DNA of 64,000 bases, taken from contig JBKBHS010000001.1 of NCBI GenBank assembly GCA_046299555.1, positions 1,240,001 to 1,304,000 on the forward strand. Direction: 5' to 3'. Source of the DNA: CALKJP01 sp046299555. GTDB taxonomy: Bacteria > Bacteroidota > Bacteroidia > JACCXN01. Both the position numbers and the translations under genes were made by a program. This document shows positions 34,011 through 43,914 of this stretch, piece after piece; position 1 is the stretch's first letter; each line of letters starts with the position of its first letter. The notes under the pieces are model-generated. The model saw nothing but the letters and a program-made list of their open reading frames with translations. It ran no database searches and was not told where the DNA came from.

Positions 34011-35942
34011 ATGAAAAAACTACTACTTGTTTTATGTACATTTGGAATTAGCTCTATTACTATGGCACAGAGAGCTTCAATTCAATCTGATGTAAAAAAT
34101 CATGCAAAGCTCTACATTAAAAAAGCTTATGCAGGAAATGAAAAAACTCACAATTTGGTAAGGCCAAATAATCCAAGAGTTACAACACCAAATCAGCAAA
34201 AAGCTGTTACAGAAATTGTAATTGGTGGTACTACTTACGATTTACAATCAAATGCAGCGGTACAAAATCGTTTATTCAGACACTCGGATGGAACAATGTC
34301 TGCAGCTTGGACGTTTAGTAATTCCGGAGACATAGCTGCTCCTGACCGTGGTACCGGTTATGCTTATTTTGATGGTGTAGCATGGTCAACACCGCCAACA
34401 GCCAGAATTGAACCTCAAAGAAATGGTTGGCCATCTATTTCAGCAACTAATACCGGAAAAGAAATTGTTGTTAGTCACAATAATACAGCAGCTAATTTAT
34501 ATGTTACTTCACGTGCTTCAAAAGGTACCGGTTCTTGGTCGCATTCATCTATCAATGGTCCTACAGCCAATGGAAATTTATGGCCAAGAATGGTAGTTGG
34601 TGGCGCAAATGGACAAACAGTTCACGTGATTTCAGTAACTACTCCAACTGCTAACCAAGGTGTTGTTTACCAAGGTTTAGACGGTGCATTAACTTACAGC
34701 CGTTCAACCGATGGTGGAAATACTTGGGATATCAATCAAGTGGTTTTACCGCAATTAACTGCATCTGCCGGTTTTTATGGATTTAGCGGTGATCAATACT
34801 CCATCGATGCTAAAGGCGATACGGTGGCATTTGTATTTGGTGGATTTGAAGAATCTGTAGTTTTAATGAAATCTACCGATAATGGTAATACTTGGACAAT
34901 GACAGTAGTTTATGGTCATCCAATGGGATTAGCATGGAATCAAACAAATGCAATATCTGATTTTGATGGTGATGCAGTTGCTGATACATTAAATGTTTGC
35001 GATGGTTCTGTAAATGTATTGTTAGACAATAATGGTATAGCTCACGTTGCTTTTGGGATAATGCGTATATTAAAAGATGATCCTTCTGCTCAAGGGGTAT
35101 CATATTTCCCAGCTACAAGTGGTTTAGCATATTGGAATGAAACAATGGTTGATTCAACTACAAACGAACCGCTTTGTCCAAATATTATAATTGATGTAGA
35201 AGATAGAGATGGAAGCGGAATAGTATTTGATGATTTAAGCAATATAGACCAAATTGCAACTTATTTTATATCATTAACAAGCCAGCCAAGTATGGGTATT
35301 GATGCCAATGGTACATTATATATGGCATATTCTGCATTAATGGAAGGTACAAATAATGGTAATGGCCAATATTACAGAAATATCCATATCATGAAATCAA
35401 CTGATAATGGTGCAAATTGGTCAATTCCATTAAATGTAACTGATGATGATTTTTCTGAAGGTGTATTTGCATCTGTAGCTAAAAATGTAGGAACTGAAGT
35501 ACATTTAATATATCAAAGAGATACAGAACCCGGATTAGCTGTTAGAGGAGATGAAGATCCTTATGGTCCAAATGAAATTGTATATGCTCGCATTCCTGTA
35601 GGTGATATACCTTCTACACCAAACGGGATAAATGTACCGTTTTGTGGTGATGATGTAGTAATTAATTCAGTAAGTAAAATCACTTCAAAAATTAATAGTT
35701 TACAAGTATTTCCTAACCCAACTAATGGATTATTGAATATTTCTTACATTTCAGAGGTAAATGGAGATGTTAGTGTAAGATTAGTTAACTTGAATGGTCA
35801 AGAAGTAATGAACCAAACATTTAATAAAGCTAATGGAGAATTTTTTAATACTATAAACATGAACAACTTTGCAAAAGGTGTTTACATGTTACAAGTAATG
35901 ACTCCTGAACGTACAATTACAGAAAAAGTAGTTAGCTACTAA
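34011..35942 (+). CDS. T9SS-exported BNR-repeat (sialidase-like) protein with type A sorting domain
   Basis: 643 residues from the ATG at 34011 (MKKLLLVLCTFGISS, signal peptide ending TMAQ); an upstream in-frame ATG lies before the promoter -7 box. Several Asp-box (BNR) repeats are visible: YSRSTDGGNTWD, LMKSTDNGNTWT and IMKSTDNGANWS, so the body is a sialidase-type beta-propeller, though catalytic Arg triads of true sialidases are not evident. The last about 75 residues are a T9SS type A sorting domain: LQVFPNPTNGLLNISY, then GQEVMNQTF and FAKGVYMLQV...EKVV. It should be exported through PorV/PorU encoded nearby and anchored or released at the surface. Substrate unknown. Confidence 0.88.
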   Translation: MKKLLLVLCTFGISSITMAQRASIQSDVKNHAKLYIKKAYAGNEKTHNLVRPNNPRVTTPNQQKAVTEIVIGGTTYDLQSNAAVQNRLFRHSDGTMSAAWTFSNSGDIAAPDRGTGYAYFDGVAWSTPPTARIEPQRNGWPSISATNTGKEIVVSHNNTAANLYVTSRASKGTGSWSHSSINGPTANGNLWPRMVVGGANGQTVHVISVTTPTANQGVVYQGLDGALTYSRSTDGGNTWDINQVVLPQLTASAGFYGFSGDQYSIDAKGDTVAFVFGGFEESVVLMKSTDNGNTWTMTVVYGHPMGLAWNQTNAISDFDGDAVADTLNVCDGSVNVLLDNNGIAHVAFGIMRILKDDPSAQGVSYFPATSGLAYWNETMVDSTTNEPLCPNIIIDVEDRDGSGIVFDDLSNIDQIATYFISLTSQPSMGIDANGTLYMAYSALMEGTNNGNGQYYRNIHIMKSTDNGANWSIPLNVTDDDFSEGVFASVAKNVGTEVHLIYQRDTEPGLAVRGDEDPYGPNEIVYARIPVGDIPSTPNGINVPFCGDDVVINSVSKITSKINSLQVFPNPTNGLLNISYISEVNGDVSVRLVNLNGQEVMNQTFNKANGEFFNTINMNNFAKGVYMLQVMTPERTITEKVVSY

Positions 35943-35960
35943 TTAAAGTATTTTAGAATA

Positions 35961-36001
35961 AAAAAGAGCGGCCGCCCGAAATTCGGGCGGCCGCTCTTTT
36001 T
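35961..36001. terminator. GC-rich bidirectional terminator, 20-bp perfect inverted repeat
   Basis: Bases 35961-35980 are perfectly complementary to 35982-36001. The stem contains GAGCGGCCGCCCGAA and is flanked by A/T runs on both sides, so it works for the T9SS cargo gene from the left and the YceI gene from the right (convergent stops at 35942 and 36028). It is the most GC-rich stretch in the intergenic sequence. Confidence 0.92.
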
Positions 36002-36027
36002 TTAAAATTAACCAATTAAAAAATAAA

Positions 36028-36651
36028 TTACTTATTTGCTGTTGCCGCTATTTTAAATTTTACATAAAAATCATTATCAATAGCTTTATCGCCTAAACCT
36101 TCGAAAAAGTTTGAAGAACCATATTTGATATCAAATTTTGTTCTGTCAATTTTAGCTTCACCATTTGCAACCAAATTTGCTCCTCTAATTTCAATAATTG
36201 CAGGAAACTCAATTTCATTGGTAATTCCTTTAATGGTTAAATCTCCTTTAATAGTTGCATTGTTAGTTCCTGCTTTTGCTCCTTTTATAGGTGTTACATT
36301 TTTAATAGTAAAAGTAGATGTAGGATGCTTTTCAACAGAAAAAAAGTCATCAGATTTTAAGTGCCCAACTAATTTATCTGCCCATTCGCCTTGCATATCT
36401 AAACATGTAATGGTATTCATATCAATGGTAACTGATCCACCGTTAACTAAACCGTTTGTTGCAGTAATTTCTCCTTTAGCAATTTTTATTTCACCATTGT
36501 GTTGGCCTGTTACTTTTTTACCAATCCATTCAACTTTGCTTTTTTCAGTGTTAATTTTAAATGTTTGCTTTTCATTTTTACTTTGTCCATTTGCTTTAAT
36601 TGATAATACAGAAGTTGTAATAATGGCAATGGATAATACTAATTGTTTCAT
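36028..36651 (-). CDS. YceI family periplasmic lipid-binding protein
   Basis: 207 residues with a signal peptide (about 1-22). The lipocalin-like YceI fold is evident from FKINTEKSKVEWIGKKVTGQHNGEIKIAKGEIT, VTIDMNTITCLD, KLVGHLKSDDFFSVEKHPTSTFTIKNVTPI and IKGDLTIKGITNEIEFPA. Members bind polyisoprenoid chains and are secreted or periplasmic; they often respond to stress or pH. A TACATTTG box on the minus strand (36688-36681) about 30 bases upstream of the start is a probable -7 element. The gene is monocistronic and shares a terminator with its neighbour. Confidence 0.93.
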   Translation of the reverse strand: MKQLVLSIAIITTSVLSIKANGQSKNEKQTFKINTEKSKVEWIGKKVTGQHNGEIKIAKGEITATNGLVNGGSVTIDMNTITCLDMQGEWADKLVGHLKSDDFFSVEKHPTSTFTIKNVTPIKGAKAGTNNATIKGDLTIKGITNEIEFPAIIEIRGANLVANGEAKIDRTKFDIKYGSSNFFEGLGDKAIDNDFYVKFKIAATANK

Positions 36652-36809
36652 AGATTTTTAAATTTTTAAGTTAAACTTTGCAAATGTATGTATAAACAAT
36701 CAATGTATATACATCAAAATTGTTAATTTGTATTAAAAAACTTAAAATGAATGCGTTTAAAATTTATGTAAGATGTTTAAGAATTAGAATTTTTGCTTAA
36801 GAAATACAG

Positions 36810-37748
36810 TTAGGCAACTCTAATTTTTTTACCGGCTTTGATGACAGAATTGGGTTTTATTTTATTCAATTTACAAAGTGTTTTAACCGATGTTTTATAT
36901 TTTCTTGCAATGGAAGATAAAGTTTCGCCTTTTCTTACAGTGTGATATTTTATTGATTTGATCTCTTTTAAATAAGAAAAATGAGATTTATTTAAAGCAA
37001 GCATATCGGCTTTTAATTTTCCATCTTTAAAATCAATAATGCTATGAGGGTTAATAGGTTCACCTTTGTATCTAACTTCAAAATGTAAATGACTACCTGT
37101 TGAACGTCCAGTATTTCCGCCTAATCCAATAGCTTGTCCTGTAACTACTTCTTGCCCAATCTCAACATCTATTTTGGATAAATGGGCATATAATGTTTCC
37201 AGCCCATTAAAATGACGAATAAGCACAACATTGCCATAAGTTTTGCTGTATTTAGCAATTCTTACAACACCATCAAAAGCAGCAAAAACGGTATCTCCTG
37301 TTTCTAATTTTATATCAATACCATAGTGATATCTATATTTTCTGGGTCCGAAATCTGAAGTTACTTCACCAAAATATGGATGAGTGTAATCACATTCAAA
37401 TTCTTTATCAATTAAAGCAATTTGAATGGTATCATTCAAATTTGTTAAATCAGTTCTTAATGGATGTATTACTTCAGTATTCCAATGTTGATAAATATCC
37501 CAAGCGGGAATAAGCATGGAGTCGGAAAAATAATTTTTAGCTGATGCAATGGATTTTAAAATGGAGGTTGTATCTGCATCTTCTTCAAATTCTTCTTCAT
37601 CTTCAATATCTCCTCCTATAGAAGGTTGTTCTACTTTAACTGATTTTTTCTTTACGGTTAAAGAATCTCCTGAATTTTTATTTTCTCCAATAGCCCAAGC
37701 TATCGATGAAATAAATAGAAACAATACTATTATTAGTAACTTTTTCAT
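36810..37748 (-). CDS. M23 peptidase with C-terminal LysM domain
   Basis: 312 residues with a signal peptide (about 1-19, ending AWA). An acidic linker (residues 45-60, EDEEEFEEDADT) precedes the M23 lysostaphin-like domain: FGPRKYRYHYGIDI (first His and Asp zinc ligands), GNVVLIRHFNGLETLYAHLSKI and GRSTGSHLHFEVRYKG (HxH ligand and catalytic His). Residues about 270-312 are a LysM domain (YHTVRKGETLSSIARKYKTS...IKAGKKIRVA) that binds peptidoglycan. It should cut cell-wall cross-links or act as a regulator of such enzymes during growth or division. The zinc site looks complete. Confidence 0.93.
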   Translation of the reverse strand: MKKLLIIVLFLFISSIAWAIGENKNSGDSLTVKKKSVKVEQPSIGGDIEDEEEFEEDADTTSILKSIASAKNYFSDSMLIPAWDIYQHWNTEVIHPLRTDLTNLNDTIQIALIDKEFECDYTHPYFGEVTSDFGPRKYRYHYGIDIKLETGDTVFAAFDGVVRIAKYSKTYGNVVLIRHFNGLETLYAHLSKIDVEIGQEVVTGQAIGLGGNTGRSTGSHLHFEVRYKGEPINPHSIIDFKDGKLKADMLALNKSHFSYLKEIKSIKYHTVRKGETLSSIARKYKTSVKTLCKLNKIKPNSVIKAGKKIRVA

Positions 37749-37870
37749 TCGTTAAAGTCGCCAAAAATAGTATTTTGAATAAAAAATGAATTAATAAATA
37801 CGTTAATTTATCTACAGTGTCTTGTTAGTTATGTGTTAAGAAATTTTTTATGTGCTTGATTATTAATGCT

Positions 37871-38446
37871 TTAAAAATTATTAACAGCTTTTATTAAATC
37901 AGGTAAAAACTCTTGAAATTCTTCTAAATAAATAAAATAATCTTTTTTAAAGTCTTCAATTGCATGTTCCATTTGAGAATCAAAGCGAGTACGTTTACTC
38001 AAACCATTAAGGGAACGTTCAATACCATTTAAAGTTGCATAAGCACAAAGCCAATCTTGTTTTTTCATGGTTGGTAATATTAATTCACTGCAAATTTTAG
38101 GCATAAAAGAGGTATGAGATTCAAGAATCGAATACACATTTTTTGAAAAGCATTTTAAGTCTATCTCGGAATATTGCTCCCAATAAGCTGCTAAAAAGTG
38201 ATCATAAAAAATATCTACAATTACACCGGCATATTTTCTATAACGATATCTTAGTCGAGCTTTACTTTGTGAAACAACAGGATGTTTATCGGTAAAATCA
38301 TCAATAAATCTATGTAATCTAACACCATGAGCTATAGGAGTAGGAAGCAAATCAATTTGCTTACCTTTAATTTGATCAGCTATGAAATTTCCAACCAATA
38401 AATGAGGTTGGTTATCAGATAAGTAAAAATGTGCCAGATAGTTCAA
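37871..38446 (-). CDS. ACP phosphodiesterase-like protein (AcpH/DUF479)
   Basis: 191 residues, the normal AcpH size. MNYLAHFYLSDNQPHLLVGNFIADQIKG, HGVRLHRFIDDFTDKHPVV and GVIVDIFYDHFLA are the conserved blocks, with the HD-like metal ligands in LHRFIDDFTD and YDHFLA. AcpH removes the 4'-phosphopantetheine arm from acyl carrier protein; Bacteroidota members are assigned by similarity. The gene stands alone, divergent from the CAP-domain gene. Confidence 0.88.
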   Translation of the reverse strand: MNYLAHFYLSDNQPHLLVGNFIADQIKGKQIDLLPTPIAHGVRLHRFIDDFTDKHPVVSQSKARLRYRYRKYAGVIVDIFYDHFLAAYWEQYSEIDLKCFSKNVYSILESHTSFMPKICSELILPTMKKQDWLCAYATLNGIERSLNGLSKRTRFDSQMEHAIEDFKKDYFIYLEEFQEFLPDLIKAVNNF

Positions 38447-38550
38447 GTAAAAAGTATTAACAATTTTAAAATTTGTTGAAAACTGTATTCTGCAAAATAA
38501 GGCATTTTTATAAGCTTATTCTATTTTAGCCCACATTAAAATCTAATATC

Positions 38551-40941
38551 ATGAATCATATGCGTTTTTCTTTTTTAATTCTATTTCTCATTATTAATTT
38601 TTTGGTTAGCGCTCAAAACGATCCTTCAAAAGAGATTGAAGTTAATAATTTTAGTGAAGAAACATTAACTAAAAGTATAATTGACAAATTAAACGAAATT
38701 AGAAAAACAGCAAAGTTAGATCCGCTGCGAGATAATGAAATTTTAAAAAAGGCTTCAGCAGATCATGCAACATACATGGCTAAAAATGAAAAAGCCGACC
38801 CTAATCAAAGCGGTAAAAAAGCTACTGTGGGTAAACGTGTAAAATATTATGGAGGTTCTGAAAAGGCTTCGGAACTTATAATTGCATTACCTATAGGTAA
38901 AGGTAAATCAAATTTTACTTATGATAAAATTGCTGAAGATGCAATAGCTAAATGGCAAAAAAGTAAAGTTGATAAACCTCTTTTAACTGACGCAAAGTTT
39001 GTTTATGCCGGATATGCCGCCAAACTTGATAAAGAAAAAAAGAAAGTTTATATATCGGTTGTATTAGGGGGATTCGATTCGTTTAATGAAGGTGCCAGTA
39101 AAAAAGCTCGAAAAGAATTAACCATACCTTATACCACTAAAAAATATGGATTAAAGCCAGCTCAAGATGCAAAAGCTTGTAAAAATTGTGATAAGTTTAA
39201 AAATATTGAAGACTTACAACAAGGCCTGTATGTAAAAGATGGTAATATTTACTTTAAGCACGATAATGTAAAAATATTGAAAAAATTATTAAAGGGGAGC
39301 AGCGATGGTTTAGCAGTAGATATTGTACAACGCGAGCAATTTAAATGTGATAAACCATATAATATTTATGATAACAACAGAGTTAATCGTGGGGTAATGA
39401 CAAAAAAAATGTACGCCCCCAAAATATTTGCTAAAAATACTTTGCTTAAAGAAGATAAAAAATCAAAGAAATTAAATGTGATGTTAGGTAAATTACCAAA
39501 AGGAATAGGCGATGATTATGAATTAAATTTAATTATTATTCAAAATAATCAGGTTTGTAAAAATATCACTCCAAGATACTATGGAGATGGAAAAGCTCAA
39601 TCAAGCACACCAATAGGCATATTACCCGATACCAGTATACAAGCTTTTGATTTAAAATCAGAAAAACAAGTAGTTTCGTTCAGAGTACCTTTCACACGAG
39701 GAAAAGCGGAGTATAATATTAAAGATATTGAACCTATCATTAAATCATTAAATGAACCAAATTTTATAATTAATAATGTAAAAATTTATGCCTATACTTC
39801 TATTGAAGGTAGTGAAGAACAAAATGCAGCTTTGCAAAAAAAACGTGCAGAAAGTATTGTGAAAGCATTGGAGCAAATGCAAAATAAAAAATTACCCAAA
39901 GAAATTATTACAAGCGATACTTGGGAAATGTTTAAGAACGATGTAAAAGGCACCAATTTCGAAGTGCTTTCTACCATGGAATCAAAAGAACAAGCTTTAA
40001 AAGAAATTAAAGCTAAAGGTTGGTTAAAAGAATTGGAACCTATATTAGAAAAGCATCGTTTTGGACAGGTTGAAATTGATGCCAAATTTGATTTAAGTAC
40101 AAAAGAAAATGAACAAAAATTTGTAGTAAATACGCAAAAAAAAGCAATTGATAAAGCAAATCCAGAAAAAGCCCTTGCAGTACAAAAATATGCTATTCAA
40201 AAAATTGAGAAAGGAGAATATCCAATTAGTGTTATAACATCGGTTGATTATCCAAATACAGCTGAATATGCCAAGCATAATAATAACAAAATTTGGGCTG
40301 AAGAATATGGAAGCAAAGATGTTGATTCGCTCAACTGTGTTAAGATTGATGAATTATTAAAATTTAACTCCGATAATAAAATCTTTAAGTTTAATCAAGT
40401 TTATTGTTTTATTAAAAATGGCGAATTAACTTCCACTTCCGATATTGCTAAATGGCAAAAAGTAATTGATGGATTGTATGGTTCTGAAATTCCAAAGAAA
40501 ACAGTTGACGGATTAAATCTTGAATTTCAGTTTAAAGTTATTGATACCTATGATACAACCGAAGCTGGCGATGCAATTGTAGAAGCAGCTACTAATAAAA
40601 TAAAAAGCTTCTTTAATTTAGAAGAAGCAACATGGCAAAATGCCTATAAGCTGGCATTGGTATTTATGCAACATAAAGATCCAAAATTTGCACTTAGTCT
40701 TATGGAACCTTTTATAGAAAATAAAAAAGTGAGTAAAAACTTCGTGTTTACTTATGTAGGTTTATGTACCAATTTTAAAGAAAAAATAATGAGCGATTCA
40801 TTTGTTAAAGCTATGAGAATTGCTGCTAAAAAAGATAAAGACCGTTATTGCAAATTATTTGGAGCTCCCAATTTAAGTTTTCAAATATTAGAAAATCCGT
40901 TTATTAAAGAAGACTATTGTAAAATTTGTGGAGGTAAGTAG
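38551..40941 (+). CDS. Secreted CAP-domain protein with an OmpA-like segment
   Basis: 796 residues with signal peptide (about 1-21, ending VSAQ). Residues about 40-175 look like a CAP/SCP domain (IIDKLNEIRKTAKLDPLRDNEILKKASADHATYMAKN ... AIAKWQKSKVDKPLLTD ... FVYAGYAAKL), as in allergen/cysteine-rich secretory proteins. Residues about 385-455 resemble an OmpA/MotB-type peptidoglycan-binding segment (KAEYNIKDIEPIIKSL...VKIYAYTSIEGSEEQNAALQKKRAESIVKAL). The rest is unassigned, Lys-rich, and carries CxxC pairs at Cys210/Cys213 (CKNC) and at the very C-terminus (CKICGGK). I do not know a described family with this order. Expected location is the periplasm, possibly bound to the wall. Confidence 0.7.
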   Translation: MNHMRFSFLILFLIINFLVSAQNDPSKEIEVNNFSEETLTKSIIDKLNEIRKTAKLDPLRDNEILKKASADHATYMAKNEKADPNQSGKKATVGKRVKYYGGSEKASELIIALPIGKGKSNFTYDKIAEDAIAKWQKSKVDKPLLTDAKFVYAGYAAKLDKEKKKVYISVVLGGFDSFNEGASKKARKELTIPYTTKKYGLKPAQDAKACKNCDKFKNIEDLQQGLYVKDGNIYFKHDNVKILKKLLKGSSDGLAVDIVQREQFKCDKPYNIYDNNRVNRGVMTKKMYAPKIFAKNTLLKEDKKSKKLNVMLGKLPKGIGDDYELNLIIIQNNQVCKNITPRYYGDGKAQSSTPIGILPDTSIQAFDLKSEKQVVSFRVPFTRGKAEYNIKDIEPIIKSLNEPNFIINNVKIYAYTSIEGSEEQNAALQKKRAESIVKALEQMQNKKLPKEIITSDTWEMFKNDVKGTNFEVLSTMESKEQALKEIKAKGWLKELEPILEKHRFGQVEIDAKFDLSTKENEQKFVVNTQKKAIDKANPEKALAVQKYAIQKIEKGEYPISVITSVDYPNTAEYAKHNNNKIWAEEYGSKDVDSLNCVKIDELLKFNSDNKIFKFNQVYCFIKNGELTSTSDIAKWQKVIDGLYGSEIPKKTVDGLNLEFQFKVIDTYDTTEAGDAIVEAATNKIKSFFNLEEATWQNAYKLALVFMQHKDPKFALSLMEPFIENKKVSKNFVFTYVGLCTNFKEKIMSDSFVKAMRIAAKKDKDRYCKLFGAPNLSFQILENPFIKEDYCKICGGK

Positions 40942-41015
40942 TTTTTAGAAATAAACATCAGCTATTACTTATATAATTTTAGTGAGAAATAGACTATAAA
41001 TTAATTTATCATAAG

Positions 41016-42182
41016 ATGAAAAAAATAATGCTTTTAGGCTCCGGTGAGCTTGGAAAAGAATTTGTAATAGCAGTTAAGCGTTTAGGGCAATATGTAATAG
41101 CTGTAGATAGTTATGATAATGCTCCCGCTATGCAAGTGGCAGACGAACGTGAAGTAATAAATATGTTAGCCGCATCGCAACTGGATAGTATTGTTGAAAA
41201 GCATAAACCGGATATTATAGTGCCTGAAATTGAAGCGATAAGAACCGAACGCTTTTACGAATACGAGAAAAATGGAATACAAGTAGTACCCAGTGCAAAA
41301 GCAGCCAATTATACCATGAACAGAAAAGCTATTCGTGATTTGGCGGCAAAAGAATTGGGTGTAAAAACTGCTCCTTATGCTTATGCTAAAAGTTTGGAAG
41401 AATTAGCAGAAGCGGTAGAAAAAATAGGATTGCCATGCGTAGTAAAACCTTTGATGTCATCATCTGGGAAAGGACAATCTGTAATAAGAAAAAAAGATGA
41501 AGTTGCTACTGCGTGGAAATATGCGGTTGAAGGCTCCAGAGGCGATATAGTGGAAGTAATAGCAGAAGCATTTATCAATTTCGATTTTGAAATTACCTTA
41601 CTTACAGTTACTCAAAAGAATGGCGAGACCTTATTTTGTCCGCCTATTGGACACCGACAAGAACGAGGCGATTATCAAGAAAGTTGGCAGCCGGTTCCTA
41701 TGAAAGAAGAGCATTTGGAAACTGCCCGACAAATGGCTGCTAAAGTTACTAAAGCATTAACCGGTGCAGGTATATGGGGAGTTGAATTTTTTATATCAGA
41801 AAAAGAGGGCGTGTATTTTTCTGAACTATCACCACGGCCACATGATACTGGAATGGTAACTTTGGCCGGTAGTCAAAATTTTTCAGAATTTGAACTGCAT
41901 GCTCGTGCCGTTTTAGGCTTGCCTATTCCAGAAATTACCCTCGAGCGTGCTGCTGCCAGTGCTGTAATATTAGCCAATACAGAAAATAACAAATGGCCGG
42001 AGTTTATTGGAGTAGAGAAGGCTTGTTCATATACTAAGTCAGATATTCGCATATTTGGTAAGCCTAATACACGTAAGTATAGAAGGATGGGAGTTGTATT
42101 AACTTGGGATAAACCCAATACCGATGTTGTAACATTGGTTGAAAAAGCTAAAGAAATTGCTGCTCAGGTTAGTGTAAAATAA
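41016..42182 (+). CDS. purT: Formate-dependent phosphoribosylglycinamide formyltransferase
   Basis: 388 residues, standard for PurT. ATP-grasp fold: N-terminal LLGSGELGKEFVIAVKRLGQYVIAVDSYDNAPAMQVAD, P-loop-like KPLMSSSGKGQS, EAFINFDFEITLLTVTQ, CPPIGHRQERGDYQESWQP and GVEFFISEKEGVYFSELSPRPHDTGMVTL. It uses formate and ATP to formylate GAR in purine synthesis, an alternative to the folate-dependent PurN. No purine neighbours; it stands alone and ends 28 bases before the sulP pseudogene promoter. Confidence 0.97.
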   Translation: MKKIMLLGSGELGKEFVIAVKRLGQYVIAVDSYDNAPAMQVADEREVINMLAASQLDSIVEKHKPDIIVPEIEAIRTERFYEYEKNGIQVVPSAKAANYTMNRKAIRDLAAKELGVKTAPYAYAKSLEELAEAVEKIGLPCVVKPLMSSSGKGQSVIRKKDEVATAWKYAVEGSRGDIVEVIAEAFINFDFEITLLTVTQKNGETLFCPPIGHRQERGDYQESWQPVPMKEEHLETARQMAAKVTKALTGAGIWGVEFFISEKEGVYFSELSPRPHDTGMVTLAGSQNFSEFELHARAVLGLPIPEITLERAAASAVILANTENNKWPEFIGVEKACSYTKSDIRIFGKPNTRKYRRMGVVLTWDKPNTDVVTLVEKAKEIAAQVSVK

Positions 42183-42209
42183 ATTTTTATTTTTAATACA
42201 AAACCTGTT

Positions 42210-42240
42210 TTTGTCAAAGAGCTAAAAAATAATAACTTTG
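42210..42240 (+). promoter_or_regulatory. Bacteroidota-type promoter upstream of the sulP pseudogene
   Basis: TTTG (42210-42213), 19 bases, TAACTTTG (42233-42240). The predicted leader to the ATG at 42383 is long (about 135 bases) and no structure beyond a short ACGGA/TCCGT hairpin was recognised in it. Confidence 0.65.
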
Positions 42241-42382
42241 CAAGTGTTAATGAAATACAAAGTCTCTACAAATAATTTTCTGCAATACTCCTTCACAAAG
42301 TAGCGCATTTCTAAGTAATTTGTTTGTTTGTCTTTCACGGATTTTTTTAATTCCGTTAAGCTTTAACTATTATTAATTTTTA

Positions 42383-43911
42383 ATGAAGAAGAATTTTAAT
42401 TTATTTGATTTAACACAAAAAGTTGATTACAAAACAGTAGTATTATCAGGTCTAACTGTTGCATTAGCTTTGGTTCCCGAAGCTGTTGCGTTTGCTTTAA
42501 TTGCTGGTCTCTCGCCATTAACCGGATTATATGCAGCCTTTATGATGGGGTTAGTTACTTCAATATTTGGAGGTCGTCCTGGAATGATATCTGGTGCTAC
42601 TGGAGCTATAGCTGTTGTGTTAGTTACATTAGCAAAATCTCATGGGGAGGAATATATTTTTGCAACAGTTGTATTGGTAGGAATTATACAAATGTCAGCA
42701 GGATTTTAAAATTGGGGAAATTAATTCGTTTAGTTCCGCATCCTGTTATTTTTGGATTTGTAAACGGTTTGGCAATTATTATTATTATGCCCAACTAGAC
42801 CAATTCAAAGACGCTTCCGGTAATTGGTTATCTGGTGAGCCACTTTATATTTTACTAGGGTTAGTGTTTCTTACAATGCTTATTATTTTTTCTTTGCCAA
42901 AACTTACCAAGGCTATTCCTGCTTCACTTACTGCTATTTTAGTAGTATTTGGTATAGTCACATTTTTCGATATTGAAACTAAAACTGTTGGAGATATTCC
43001 ATCTATACAAGGAAGTTTTCCGCCATTTCATATTCCAAATATTCCTTTTTTACCTGGGAAACATTAACGTTGATTTTTCCTTATGCTGCAATTGTTGCAG
43101 GTGTTGGTTTAATTGAAAGGTTACTTACATTAAATATTGTAGATGAAATTACAGAAACAAGAGGTAGGGGAAATAAAGAAGCATTGGCACAAGGTGCAGC
43201 TAATATTTTGTCGGGTTTATTTTCAGGAATGGGTGGTTGTGCTATGATAGGTCAAAGTTTAATTAATGTTTCAAATGGAGCACGAGCAAGATTATCTGGT
43301 ATAGTTGCCGCTGTTATGTTACTTATATTTGTGATGTTTGCTTCTAGTTTAATTGAAAAAGTACCAATGGCAGTATTTACAGGGTTAATGATAATGGTAG
43401 CTATAGGAACATTTGAATGGGCAAGTTTAAAAACATTCAACAAATTTCCTAAATCAGATATTTTTGTAATGATTGTTGTAACACTAGTAACTGTTTTATT
43501 ACATAATTTAGCTTTGGCAGTAATTATTGGGGTTATAATATCAGCATTGGTATTTGCATGGGACAATGCAAAACGTATTATAGCAAGAAAATCATTTGAT
43601 GAAAACGGTGTTAAGCATTACGAAATATGCGGTCCTCTTTTCTTTGGTTCAGTTACAGCCTTTAATGAATAATTTGATGTGTTAAACGATCCGGATGAAG
43701 TTATTATTGACTTCGCTGAAAGTAGAGTAGTGGATATGTCGGCTATTGAAGCATTAAATAAAATTACAGAACGTTATTAAAAGTAGGTAAGAAAATACAT
43801 TTAAAGCATTTAAGTCCTGATTGTAAAAAGTTGTTGAAAAATGCAGAAGATATTATTGATGTGAATGTATTAGAAGACCCTACCTATAAAGTTGTAACAG
43901 ATGATTTGTAA
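42383..43911 (+). pseudogene. Degraded SulP-family anion transporter
   Basis: Read across frames this is one SulP protein of about 510 residues: TVVLSGLTVALALVPEAVAFALIAGLSPLTGLYAAF, then membrane core pieces at 42710-42800, 42800-43060, 43070-43672, and a C-terminal STAS-like domain (VIIDFAESRVVDMSAIEALNKI) to 43911. Five lesions are visible: a lost T near 42706 (GF then LKLGKLIRLVPHP in the next frame), a lost G near 42790 (after IIIIM), a lost base in the T-run near 43050 (before WETLTL), a TTA-to-TAA stop at 43669-43672 region (FNE-stop-FDVL), and a lost T near 43778 (RY then LKVGKKIHLKHL). Neighbouring genes are intact, so this is decay rather than poor sequence quality. Substrate would have been sulfate, bicarbonate or similar. 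Confidence 0.9.
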
Positions 43912-43914
43912 AAT

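Noticed and set aside
42383..43911. Several separate small genes in place of one SulP gene
   Set aside because: Adjacent fragments in different frames read as one continuous SulP protein when single bases are restored.
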